From the NCBI GenBank assembly GCA_030220185.1, contig JASPKZ010005710.1:1116001-1180000 (forward strand): 64,000 bases of DNA. The letters are read 5' to 3'. The translations under genes were made by a program, and so were the position numbers. Under the pieces are notes generated by a model. That model was not told where the DNA came from. It made no database searches and saw only the letters and a program-made list of their open reading frames with translations. The stretch is from Diploptera punctata (Eukaryota; Arthropoda; Insecta; Blattodea; Blaberidae). This document shows, one piece after another, positions 10,780 to 20,029 of this stretch. Positions within the stretch are counted from its first letter, which is position 1, and every line of letters starts with the position of its first letter.

Positions 10780-11290
10780 ATGTGTTTTGTTTTAATGTTG
10801 TGTTGTCTCAGAGGAGTCCCTGATGTTAAGCTGATCACTTATTCGGGGAGGCCCTCCACGTCCTTGTGTGGTCAAAAATTATGTGTGTGATTCATAGTTA
10901 AAATCCCTCTCCCGATAGGTTATAGGTAAAAGTACCTATAAGGCAAGAGTTAAACTGGGTTAATGAATATTATTTTTTTTACAGGCATTCACATTCTTTA
11001 TTTTCCTGTATACCATGTTTATTTTCAGGTCTTCTGACGCAAATTATTAATCGAAATATCACTGTAATTAAGATTCAATTGAGCCAATTTTTAAATAATG
11101 AAGGTACCAAAACCGACCATAAATGTTCCACACAACTACAGATTGGAGGTAATATAAGTTGGGCAGATTTTAATTAATAATTACTTGTGGCAAGTATAGT
11201 AAAAAACATCTTCTGATCTTTGTGTCACAAATGAGCAGTTTTATCAGAAAAAAAAATTGTGCAGAAATATATTAATTTATTACTGTATAA
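10780..11290. other. Unassigned AT-rich sequence
   Basis: No coding, RNA or repeat signal recognised between two R7 copies. Confidence 0.4.
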
Positions 11291-11291
11291 T

Positions 11292-11964
11292 GACTATTTA
11301 ACTCATGCCCCAAATGGGATTCAATGACCAATCACATTTCAATGATTTTTTATTTACAACCAATCAGAGTCGTGTTTCGCCTAAAATGTACCAATTAAAC
11401 TTTATCATAATAAAGAAAGCACCTCCTTTTTAACATTCTGAATAGGTCATATTTTGCAGTGACTGACTCTCTAAGAAATACGGCTACCAGATTATATATA
11501 TATATATATAGTGCATGAATGTCAACAGAAAGCGCGAATGTGAGAGATAATATAAAAAAATTTATAACAATTGATTATAACAGAAAAAAAAAAAGAAACC
11601 ACTGTTTGTACTTTCTTAAACAAATTATTTTCCAGGAAATGACATTGCAGAAAAATATAATTGACATATTTACATCATAGGGCATCAGAAACCTATAATG
11701 TTGGTTATAAATTTCTCCACTAGGTGCATTCTTACAACATTGCGATCCTTTGGCAATAAATAATATTATGATCTGCAGTGATGAACTAAAGAAGCAAATG
11801 AAGCGTACCTATCGCTTCTCATTTGTTTTCAAACATCGCCGTTTACATTAAATATATAAATATTTAAAAATAACTATAGTTAAATAATGATTTGTGAGTA
11901 AACAGCTTAATTTTATTCGTTAAATAGTCCTAACAAATGCCACTCTTGATTTCTAAATTCTGTA
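11292..11964 (+). repeat. R7 repeat, copy 3
   Basis: Diverged copy with an expanded TATATATATATATA in the TATA-like position. It runs directly into copy 4. Confidence 0.8.
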
Positions 11965-12655
11965 GACTATTTAACTCATGCCCCAAATGGGAGTCAATGA
12001 CCAATCACGTTTCAATGATTTCTGTTTTACAACCAATCAGAGTCGTATTTCACCAAATATTTATCAGTGTTATAATTACCATATTGAAGAAAGCTCCTCC
12101 TTACAATATTGCGTTCCTTTGGCAATAAATAATATGATCTGGTTGCAGTGATAAACAAAAGAAGCAGTAGAAGCGTACCCATCGTTTCTCATTTATTTTC
12201 AAACATCGCCATTTACATTAAATATATAAATATTTTAAAATAACTATAGTTAAATAATGATTTGTGAGTAAACAGCTTAATTTTATTCGTTAAATAGTCC
12301 TAACAAATGCCACTCTTGATTTCCAAATTCTCTAGATAAATTCACTCCTCACTTTGTGAGTCGTGAATTTATTGATAATTTGGAAATCACTCGTGGCATT
12401 ACTTATGATAAATTCATTCCTCACTTTGTGAGTCGTGAATTTATTGATAATTTGGAAATCACTCGTGGCATTACTTATGATAAATTCATTCCTCACTTCG
12501 TGAGTCGTGAATTTATCGATAATTTGGAAATCACTCGTGGCATTACTTATGATAAATTCATTCCTCACTTCGTGAGTCGTGAATTTATCGATAATTTGGA
12601 AATCACTCGTGGCATTACTTACGATAATTTTCACACAATTCATAGTGGGCATGAA
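11965..12655 (+). repeat. R7 repeat, copy 4, internally deleted, with amplified end
   Basis: GACTATTTAAC starts immediately after copy 3. About 300 bases of the middle are missing. Its 3' terminal unit is amplified (see 12346-12640). Confidence 0.85.
12346..12640 (+). repeat. 72-bp minisatellite in R7 copy 4
   Basis: About four near-identical head-to-tail copies of a unit containing CTCACTTCGTGAGTCGTG and GGAAATCACTCGTGGCATTA. The period is a multiple of three, so both strands give open repetitive frames (e.g. SNATSDFQIIDKFTTHEVRN) that are not evidence of a gene. Confidence 0.9.
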
Positions 12656-12764
12656 ATGGAATAATTTTTTTAAAGTATTTTTCAATAAAATATACAATAT
12701 GCTCCTTGCAATGTTGCCACTTTCTCCTTGCATAATATTAATCTTCAAGTTTTTTTGAATCTGG

Positions 12765-12822
12765 AATCCTCTTACCTCAATTTTGATAAATAAATTGAGG
12801 TAAGATGATTCCAGATTAAAAA
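12765..12822. repeat. Short foldback remnant
   Basis: TCTGGAATCCTCTTACCTCAATTT is inverted after a 9-base spacer. It shares CTCTTACCTCAA with the hammerhead foldbacks at 8.1 and 9.9 kb but has lost the core. Confidence 0.65.
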
Positions 12823-12879
12823 AAAACTTGATTAAAAGAACCTCAAAATATAACTTCTAAAATAAACCATTAATCTTCT

Positions 12880-12990
12880 TCTTCTTCATCCTTACAAGCT
12901 TTTAGAGGCCTGTTATGATCTCATTGATGAATTTTGTATTCAGCGGGGTTCCTTGGACAGCCCAGAGATCTCTTCTATATTGGATTTGTA
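12880..12990 (-). mobile_element. LINE A-type 3' tail
   Basis: On the minus strand ...TGGGCTGTCCAAGGAACC runs to a GAAGAAGAAG tail, resembling the ends of other LINE tails in the window. Short and decayed. Confidence 0.4.
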
Positions 12991-13157
12991 TTAATAAGAA
13001 AAGTTATTTCATTCCAGCTCTTTTATTGTATTTATGCTAATAAAACAGACATGGGATAAAAAATACTTTTTAAAAATTAATTTTCACTGAGAGTAATTAA
13101 TATTATAATTACAAAGAAATAAACGTTATCTCAGCCAAAACATAAATTTATTGTGTC

Positions 13158-13192
13158 GACGTTTCAATCTCCTTATGCGAGATCATTTTCAA
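13158..13192 (-). ncRNA. Decayed hammerhead-like motif of Penelope-like element
   Basis: UUGAAAA in the CUGANGA position, stem II GAUCUC/GAGAUU with loop GCAUAAG, GAA, palindromic ACGU, C. Two core positions are changed. Confidence 0.45.
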
Positions 13193-13262
13193 GACATGGT
13201 TGTTTGTAAATTTATTGTACATAGTTACCATCACCAAGACAATTTTTTTTATAAATATATGT

Positions 13263-13605
13263 CTAGGCGAAAAAAAAAAATTTTTTTCTCTTCAAATATA
13301 ATTTATCCTTCTATGAGAAGTGTTAAATTAATAATAAAATCGTCAATAGAAGCCCTACTGGCTATAAAGTAGTGTTAAATTTCCAATAAATGTCTTCTTA
13401 ACTAAGAAGCCGCCATTTCCAAAGATAGAAGCTATGGTTTCAAGCATTTGGCGCGAGGGAATTACAACGTACATAAGAGAAAAATTTGCGTCTAGATCGT
13501 AACTCGCCTCGGTAGCTCAGTTGGTAGAGCACTTGGCCCGGAAAGCCAAGGGTCCCGGGTTCGAGTCCCGGCCTAGGCGAACATTTTTCTCTTCAAATAT
13601 AATTC
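13263..13605 (+). mobile_element. SINE-I insertion, one tail plus one complete unit
   Basis: Flanked by AAATATATGT (13253-13262 and 13606-13615). It begins with the end of one unit (CTAGGCGAAAA...CTCTTCAAATATAATTTATCC) and continues into a full unit whose head is at 13505-13580, so the inserted RNA was apparently dimeric. Confidence 0.75.
13505..13580 (+). repeat. tRNA-like head of SINE-I
   Basis: Cloverleaf-like: GCCTCGG/CCTAGGC acceptor with one mismatch, A box TAGCTCAGTTGGTAGAGC, anticodon stem TTGGC/GCCAA with loop CCGGAAA (GGA in anticodon position, Ser-like), B box GGTTCGAGTCC. Called a SINE head, not a gene, because at least two more copies with the same flanks occur. Confidence 0.8.
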
Positions 13606-13639
13606 AAATATATGTATACAAATTTAAATGAATAAATTT

Positions 13640-14060
13640 AAAATTCCAATTTATAATTAAAAATATTTTAGCAAGGAATCATATGTTTCACACCATTTAT
13701 TTAAATCTTTTTGTTTATTTAATGCTTTATTTTGTTATTTTTTTACATAGGCCATTTCTGCTATTAATCTTTTTTGATAATTATTTTCTTTGCAAAATTT
13801 TTATGTCATTTCATTTCATTTTATGATTTTGATTAATTATATGTTCACTGATTACTGAAAGTTCTGCACCTGGTGAACTGATATTCTTTTTATGTTCGTC
13901 GATTCTTTTTCTTATAAATATTTTGTTTGGCCTACATAAGACTTTTCACAATCACCACATTGGATTTTGTATACAACATCTATCAATTTACAAGTACCGA
14001 TTTTGTCTTTGCCAGTTTTTATTAAATTTCCTTCAAGTTTATTAGCAACACTATGAGCAA
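13640..14060 (-). pseudogene. GIY-YIG endonuclease fragment of Penelope-like element
   Basis: The minus strand reads LIDVVYKIQCGDCEKSYVGQ then a stop, then in shifted frame RKRIDEHKKNISSPG and later SVISEH. CGDCxxxYVGQT...R..EH is the Penelope GIY-YIG signature, with Cys pair, Tyr, and the R/EH pair. Stops and frameshifts make it non-functional. The reverse transcriptase is absent. Confidence 0.8.
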
Positions 14061-14703
14061 ATACAGATAAATTTATGTTTTCACTGAGATAACGTTTATT
14101 TCTTTGTAATTATAATGGGATAAAAAATATAAAACAAAAAAGTTCTTCCATTTCATGTCTCTTATGTATTGTGTGAAAATCAGACCAGTAATTGCCATCA
14201 TTATAAAGAAATGCACCAATATGTTTTTGTACAAAATATTAATTTGTGATCAAAAATGTATGACTTCTTTTTGTATCATCACAAAGAATCCATACTTAAA
14301 ATCCGCTCATTTATTTTGCTTCCATGCTGTGTAGAGATTCAATAATTCATTAACAATTTATTTCCTTAAGGTGATGAACAAACATGTTAATATGGAAATG
14401 GAGAGTAAGTACTGCAGGACTGGCCAAGACATGGGAAAATACAGCTACATGCAAAGCTGCGCCAGCTTCCCATGCTGCAAATAGGTCACCTGAGCTATTG
14501 TCGGTTCCTGGATGCATCGGTGATGTATAACATATGGTTTGACTTTTTAGGAATTAACACTATGAAATATATCATAAAACTTAAGATAGGAATTAACATT
14601 ATGAGACTTTTAAATTAATAAAATTAAAATGTGTCGTTCATTTCACCTGTTACACTCCCATGTTCTTCACGGCACAGGACCGTGGTTTCAGGAAGTCATT
14701 CCT

Positions 14704-14761
14704 ATTAAAATTCATCGGAGAACATTTTGTTTAAACAAAATGTTCTCCGATGAATTTTAAT
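14704..14761. repeat. Perfect 58-bp palindrome within a foldback
   Basis: Two 29-base arms with no spacer, centre GTTTAAAC, include CATCGGAGAACATTTTG. A decayed hammerhead tail (minus strand GAAACCACGGTC, 14678-14689) lies next to it. Perfect spacerless palindromes are unstable in cloning, so read support should be checked. Confidence 0.85.
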
Positions 14762-14767
14762 GATTAT

Positions 14768-15060
14768 ACCTCATAATTGACGATTTTATTATTAATTTAA
14801 CACTTCTCATTGAAGGATAAATTATATTTGAAGAGAAAAATTTTCGCCTAGACTGAGACTCGAACCCGGGACCCTTGGCTTTCCGGGCCAAGTGCTCCAC
14901 CAACTGAGCTACCGAGGTGAGTTGCGATCTAGACACAAATTTTCCTCTTATATATGTTGTAATTCGCTCGCGCCAAATGCTTGAACCATAGCTTCTATCT
15001 TTGCAAATGGTGGCTTCTTAGTTAAGAAGACATTTATTGGGAATTTCACACTACTTTATA
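14768..15060 (-). mobile_element. SINE-I, minus copy of an inverted pair
   Basis: Complete unit, tRNA-like head at 14849-14926 on the minus strand, tail TTTTCTCTTCAAATATAATT at 14814-14835. Differs from the 13.5 kb copy at scattered sites. Confidence 0.85.
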
Positions 15061-15062
15061 AA

Positions 15063-15225
15063 GCCATAAAGGGAATTACAACGTATATAAGAGGAAAATT
15101 TGCATCTAGATTGCAACTCGCCTCGGTAGCTCAGTTGGTAGAGCACTTGGCCCGGAAAGCCAATGGTCCCGGGTTCGAGTCTCGGTCTAGGTAAAAAATT
15201 TTTTCTTCAAATATAAAAAATGTTT
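15063..15225 (+). mobile_element. SINE-I, plus copy of an inverted pair
   Basis: Head-to-head with the preceding copy; tRNA-like head 15118-15192 and truncated tail. The pair shares GGGAATTACAACGTATATAAGAGG in the 5' leader. Confidence 0.8.
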
Positions 15226-15308
15226 CTCTTCAAATATACCTCATAATGTTTACTTCCCAACATTAATTTAATATAGTCATTCCTATCTTTAGCCATCTTT
15301 TTTTACTA

Positions 15309-15530
15309 TTGAATTTTCGCCTTCACCATCATCTTCTAAACTGCCATCTAGTATTGATTTGATGAATCAGATTTAATCTTAAAGTTCATCAAATCAGCAC
15401 TAGATGACAGTTTAGATGATGATGAGGTAGGTAAAAATTCAAGTCAGGAATATGACTAGATAGGAACAAGTGTTTCTGAAACTGTGGTTGTATGCTATGA
15501 AGAACACAGAGTATATGAGGTGAGATATAC
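15309..15530. repeat. Foldback with donor-like edge
   Basis: 15309-15366 is inverted at 15388-15443. On the plus strand the right side continues to TATATGAG|GTGAGA at 15519/15520. A hammerhead could not be drawn convincingly. Confidence 0.6.
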
Positions 15531-15612
15531 TACTCATTTTAATTTGTTAATATCAAGTATAATTTATTTAAGAAAAATTGTACCAACTCACTTCATATCC
15601 TTCTTCTCATTA

Positions 15613-15648
15613 GACCAGTTTCAGGACCTTATTAGGTTCCATCCTCAT
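15613..15648 (-). ncRNA. Hammerhead-like motif, partly decayed
   Basis: AUGAGGA, U, stem II GGAACC/GGUCC, then GAA, self-complementary ACUGGU (with G-U pairs), C. ATGAA|GTGAGT follows 21 bases after the cleavage base. Confidence 0.5.
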
Positions 15649-15672
15649 TACTTTCATGACCATTGTTATAAC

Positions 15673-16657
15673 TAGAGTGCGGATATTAGGCACTTAAAAA
15701 TCAAATTAGGCAGGCAAAAAAGGCACTAAAAATCATTAATATAGGCACTAAACATTTCAAAATAGGCTCTTACAAAAATGGACAACAACATAACTTTTTA
15801 CAGTCTTACGTTAAGAATATAAACATGCTATCAATAGCATGCAAATATATCAGAGATGCTTTTGGATTTGTTTTGCCTTTTTTACAAAGAGCAGAACCGT
15901 CACTTGAGAATATTTCAGAACCAAATTCTTACACGAAATTGGTCAGTTTGTCTTTTACTGTTGTCTGCTCTTTATGTATCTTTAAAAAAACTTCTAAAAA
16001 AAAAGCATGCCACGCTTGCCGCACCACTTTGTCTTTGAAGCACCTCTCTGTGAATGAGGACTGCAGACTGAATTCAGTGTTACCAAGATCAAAAATAATA
16101 TTGCCAGTCCCTAAAGGTTTCACACCAGGTGTCAGACAGAGAAAGAAAGCTTGAGCCACCTACCCTCTTTATCACTCAGCCATGTTTGTATTAAAAAGAA
16201 GCAAAGAACTTTTTGCCAAGCCTTAGAGCCGGAGCATAATACAATGAGATATAGCATAGGACTATTTCGCTTAATGGGAATGCTCGAGGTGGAAAAATAC
16301 AATTTTTACCTAATGGGAGTGCATTGAGGGCAAAACCATCTACCTACTAGGTTAATGGATTATTGCCACCCTTATTCTAAAATATTCTAAGGGAATTTAT
16401 AAAAAAGGACATTTGAAAACTTCTATGAAATGATTTGTGCCATGAAGTTTGACCATTTCAATTGATTTAATTGAAATACTGAGTTAATTTCAAGAAAAAC
16501 ATTGCAAATAGGCATTATAAGCTGAAATAGGCATTTATAGGCAAAATGATCCTCATGGAAAACAACTCTAGGGTCATAGGTATGAACTTATATGAAGTCA
16601 CTTTTACAATACCTATAATAAATAACTATAGACATTTTGCATAACATCCAGTCTCTA
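15673..16657 (-). mobile_element. hAT-like DNA transposon remnant (985 bp)
   Basis: Ends TAGAG...CTCTA are flanked by an 8-base duplication GTTATAAC/GTTATATC (15665-15672 and 16658-16665), the size used by hAT elements. Short repeats of AGTGCC/TAGGCA crowd both ends. It interrupts a foldback arm, which gives the order of insertion. Confidence 0.75.
15790..16159 (-). pseudogene. Zinc-finger-like N-terminal fragment of a transposon protein
   Basis: On the minus strand SLQSSFTERCFKDKVVRQAW is followed by KDKLTNFVREFGSEIFSSDG, which resembles the start of the CGGBP1/BED-like leaders of insect hAT-type proteins (..EFG.EIFS.DG..L.C). The cysteine-rich continuation is disrupted (LCKKGK). No transposase core is seen. 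The plus-strand frame over the same bases is judged a shadow. Confidence 0.4.
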
Positions 16658-17394
16658 GTTATATCATCTTGAATAACCACCTCCTGCTTGTCTGTTGCTG
16701 GACTGATGAACCTACAAATCAAATCACTTTCCCCGAAAATTTCAGAATTAATTAATTTCTCCTTTTCGTTTTTTTTTAATGTAGATTTTTTCCCAACCAT
16801 GGGCTAAATTAATAAAACAAATATACAAAATCTAAAGAGGTCACGGTTTGGGGAAAAAATCTACATTAAAAATAAACGAGAAGGAAAATTAATTAATTTT
16901 GAAATTCCAGGGAATTGAAATTTTATTTGGAGGTTCACCAGTAAACCAACAGAGGGAGGAGAAGGTGGTTCTTCAAGATATAACAACAGTCATGAAAGTA
17001 TTGAGGATGGAACCTAATAAGGTCTTGAACCCGATATAATAAGAGGAAAGATATGAGATGAGGTGAAACTATTTTTCTTAAATAATATAAGGTTTATTCT
17101 TTGTTCTGGTTGTCTTTTAGAGGCCAAAATTAAATCTCTGTTATTTTTATTCAAGGGTAAGTTTGAAAAGATACATTCATGCAAATAACTCACAATCTTT
17201 GATGATCTAAAATGTAATATACAATGTGAATTTCAAGCAGAAGCCCCGTCGAGTGATCAAGATTATTTTCCAAGATGAGTAACTGAGAGTCATCACTTAG
17301 AAATATCTTTAAGTATAAGGTAAGTTTTTATTAAGATTTTAGTACACAAATTTCACCGCAGATACAAGATGGGATATTTGCCTGAGCAATGTGC

Positions 17395-17600
17395 CTTTAT
17401 AACAGTAGAGTGCACCATCTTTGTGTAAACATGGTTACCCCCGACTGAGATCCGAAGTTCTAATCGTGGTGGTTCTGGAGGATTGGTGTTGGGCCATACT
17501 GGGATTTTTTTTTTTTTTTGGGTTCTCTCAGTTTCCCGAATTTCATCCTTCCAGCACTCTCCAGCTCTATTTCCTCCTCTATCATGCCATTTCATGTTAG
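17395..17600 (-). repeat. Unclassified repeat-like segment with internal poly(A)
   Basis: GC-richer block with A16 on the minus strand at about 17507-17522. Looks like a processed, tailed insertion, but no A/B box or known family was recognised. Confidence 0.3.
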
Positions 17601-17663
17601 GTAAAAATAGTCTCTGGTGAAATTAAATGTTTCTTACCTCTCCTCATATAAATTTGCTAAGTA

Positions 17664-17700
17664 GATAGCAATTTCGAGACCACAACGGTCTCAGCTTCAG
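17664..17700 (-). ncRNA. Hammerhead-like motif, inverted partner
   Basis: Same stem II GAGACC/GGUCUC, but the core is CUGAAGC and stem III reads AUUGCUAU. Probably inactive. Donor-like GAGAG|GTAAGA is kept, again 26 bases downstream. Confidence 0.55.
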
Positions 17701-17931
17701 CACTTTCTTGGCGACTGATGTTATGTCGATCGGAAGAAACTCTTCTTCTTCCCTCTGTTGGTGGACCGATGAACCTCTGGATCAGGTCAAAATTTGTATG
17801 AATTTTTAAGTAACTTATGTACTTCGAAATTCCTGCAAATTTTGACCTGATCCAGAGGTTCATCGGTCCACCAACAGAGAGAAGAAGAAGAGTTTCTTCC
17901 GATCGACATAACATCAGTCACCAAGAAAGTG

Positions 17932-17968
17932 CTGAAGATGAGACCGTTGTGGTCTCGAAATCGCGATC
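17932..17968 (+). ncRNA. Hammerhead ribozyme motif, canonical core
   Basis: Stem I AAGUG/UACUU (5 bp, one G-U) encloses CUGAAGA, U, stem II GAGACC/GGUCUC with loop GUUGU, GAA, palindromic AUCGCGAU (17960-17967), C17 at 17968. Every conserved position fits a type I hammerhead with dimeric stem III. GAGAG|GTAAGA starts 26 bases later. Confidence 0.75.
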
Positions 17969-18415
17969 TACTTAGAAAATTCATATGAGGAGAGGTAAGA
18001 AACATTTAATTTCACCATAAATTAAACCTCATAGTGATTAATTCGCATAAAAGTTAAAAATAGTCTCATTTAGGAAACACTTGCTCATGAGGTAAGTGTA
18101 TGCACACTTTTAGTACCAAATCTTTAAATGTAGCCTTATTATTAAAGGGAAATGTAAACCCATCAGTCCTATTAGAGATATTATGTTTTGCAACAAATGG
18201 CTATGAGACTGATGTTCATAGATTTAGATTTAGATTTATTTATTTAGCCTGGTGGAGTTAAGGCCATGTGGCCTTCTCTTCCACTCACCAGGGCAAACAT
18301 ATATTACAACAGATGTTTAAAATTTGTGGATCTGGTGATCTAATGGGGATGTATCTAATGTAGAGGGGAATCAGTGTAAAGATAGAAAGAAGAAGAATGT
18401 TAAGTAAAATTATCC

Positions 18416-18665
18416 CATAGCAGTTCTTTTGGATGACCGGCATAGTAGGTGGTTAAGACTCTCAACTTTCTAAACAATCATCATGGAATGTCAGCTTGCA
18501 TGTCTGGTCTCTCTCACCCAGAATTCATTTCTGTTACATGCTGAGTCATGTCTAAGTTGCTTCCAAAAAGTTTGGCCAATTAAAAAAATTCTGATTGTAT
18601 TGTGAATGTAAACCATGACCTGGTTTTCTGCGCAATGCCTTAACTGATTAAGCTATGGGGTACCC
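18416..18665 (-). mobile_element. SINE-III, old degenerate copy
   Basis: Order of blocks as in 28059-28354 (GGTTAAG.CTC.., ATCATCATGGAATGTCAGC, ATTCATTTCTGTTACATGCTGAG, CAATGCCTTAACTGATTAAGC) with heavy divergence. Confidence 0.6.
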
Positions 18666-18823
18666 CTGAAAGAAGAGGAAAGTCAGGATAAGTAATGGAT
18701 AAATTTTGGGAGAATAAATAGAGGATACCAAGATTTACTCAAACCTGAAATATGAAATGTGCCAATGACCTACAATATTAAAAAAGCATAAAATGACATG
18801 TTACGTGTTAAGGAATACCATTC

Positions 18824-18829
18824 TTTATT
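18824..18829 (-). terminator. Poly(A) signal of the ANKDD1-like gene
   Basis: AATAAA on the minus strand, 11 bases after the stop codon. Its position so close to the stop implies a very short 3' UTR; no closer alternative is seen. Confidence 0.6.
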
Positions 18830-18840
18830 CTGTTGAGCTA

Positions 18841-18977
18841 TCACCCACCAGCGACTCCTTTTTTGCCGATGGCTGTAAGACTTTCGTATAGTTCTTTAAC
18901 AGGATTTACTTCAGGCCCAAGACCATGAGCCCAAATCAGCAGCATCCGGAAGCCGTGCTCCTTGTAACTGGACGGAC
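18841..18977 (-). CDS. ANKDD1A: ANKDD1-like gene, terminal exon with end of death domain
   Basis: The acceptor CTCTCTAG leads into a phase-1 exon that completes the Gly codon of the previous exon. It encodes PSSYKEHGFRMLLIWAHG and ends TAIGKKGVAGG followed by TGA, with TAG right behind it. EHGxRMLLIW and the NPVKELYESL helix match the last helices of the ANKDD1 death domain, so the protein ends a few residues after the domain as in the family. Exon phase agreement, homology and an adjacent polyadenylation hexamer all support it as the 3' end of the gene. Confidence 0.93.
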
Positions 18978-19139
18978 CTAGAGAGAATCAATTTTAAAAT
19001 CCATTTTAAGAAAATGTTAACATAATAAATGACGCCAAGAGAAGTATAAAACTAAATTTACATTCTCAAAAATAATGTAATGCACCAGCAATGAGTAATC
19101 AATAAATAATGAGTCTATCAGCTTACCTCATAAATCATT

Positions 19140-19450
19140 GTGTTATTTAAATTAATATTGGGAAGTAAACATTATGAGGTTATATCATTAATAGTGAGTG
19201 GAGAACATTAAAATATGTTCTCCACTCATTATTAATGTTTCAGTTTGCTTGCATATCATCATCAGCTTGTCCAGACTTGTTGAATTCTGTGTTGTCAGTC
19301 CTGAATATTGAATCTTACTGCATCTTATGGTTGACTGAAAAAACTTGCAATTCAAATCCAAGGATGGAGTGAGATTTGACATACAGAGTCGACAACATAG
19401 AATTTAACAGTTCTGGACAAGCTGATTGATATGCAAGCATATTGAAACAT
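19140..19450. repeat. Foldback with decayed hammerheads
   Basis: TTAATAGTGAGTGGAGAACAT is repeated inverted at 19181-19240, and the sequence shares GTGAGTGGAGAACAT with FB2. Minus strand CUGAUGA (19259-19265) and GAAAC (19237-19241), plus strand CUGAUUGA (19422-19429), stem II AUAUGC/GCAUAU and GAAAC (19444-19448). Cores are imperfect. Confidence 0.6.
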
Positions 19451-19924
19451 TTTTAAAAGAACCTTATTTATCAATTACTCATTGCTGGTGCATTATGGTA
19501 TTTTGTTGAGAATGTAAATTTACAGGTTTTATACTTATTTGACTTCATAGAAAAGTATATTAGTTTATTGGATTAAGGGTAATTTGACAGAAGGTAATGA
19601 TTCAATCCACCAACATGTATCTTGGGTAATTACTTAGGAAACATTACCAATCTTTAAAGAACAAAACCTAATAGTTGAATGACTATTTAGTTGTAAGTTT
19701 TTTTAAACAAATACCATGCCTAATGTCAATCATTACATAGAAGAAGACACCAAACAGTTCAAGTTTAGAATGAGTTATTTTACATGGCTTTTTAAGTTCA
19801 GTTGAATGAACAGTTAAGTTTCCTCAATAATTACTATAAAATGTTGTATATTACTATCAGCCTTTATGGTCAGGTTTTAAGGTTATTTTGAAAGTTAAAT
19901 TCTCACTAAAAACTGAGATAAATT

Positions 19925-20025
19925 ATCTTCTTCACTTCACGAGCTGGGCAAAAACTGCCTGTTCCGCCTCACAGTGATTCTGTCCATCTTTTCACTGGCC
20001 TTCCTACATTCCTTGAACCTGATAA
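19925..20025 (-). mobile_element. LINE tail fragment
   Basis: Resembles other LINE A 3' ends (GGCAAAAACTGCCTGTTCCGCCTC matching TTGCCCGTTCCGACTTC at 37862). Very short. Confidence 0.35.
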
Positions 20026-20029
20026 TTTT

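Larger units (their letters stand above)
13064..14113 (-). mobile_element. Penelope-like element, 3' part, with target duplication
   Basis: ATGGGATAAAAAATA (15 bases) lies at about 13050-13064 and again at 14113-14127. Inside, CTGAGATAACGTTTATTTC occurs inverted near each end (13092-13125 and 14087-14118). The minus strand encodes a broken GIY-YIG domain and ends with a hammerhead-like motif. A SINE is inserted at 13263-13605. Confidence 0.75.
15577..17063. repeat. Large foldback, split by a hAT-like insertion
   Basis: Left arm 15577-15672 plus 16658-16800; right arm 16848-17063, with inverted identity broken by substitutions. The centre is about 47 bases. The left arm carries a hammerhead-like motif; the right copy is mutated. 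Confidence 0.75.
17633..18003. repeat. Foldback with two hammerhead modules and two donor-like edges
   Basis: About 180-base arms: 17633-17815 is inverted at 17821-17999. Each arm ends TCTTACCTCTCCTCAT or its complement. The best preserved of the foldbacks. Confidence 0.9.

Noticed and set aside
12332..12748. Repetitive protein on either strand
   Set aside because: It is the 72-bp minisatellite read in frames kept open by a period divisible by three.
13505..13580. Functional tRNA-Ser gene
   Set aside because: Same head and flanks recur at 14849 (minus) and 15118, within retroposed units with tails; acceptor mismatch.
15453..15498. Hammerhead at the right of the 15.3 kb foldback (CUAGAUAGGAAC...GAAACUGUGG)
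   Set aside because: A stem AGGAAC/GUUUCU can be drawn, but the core box and palindromic stem III are absent and alignment with the 17.9 kb copy puts GAAAC inside stem II.
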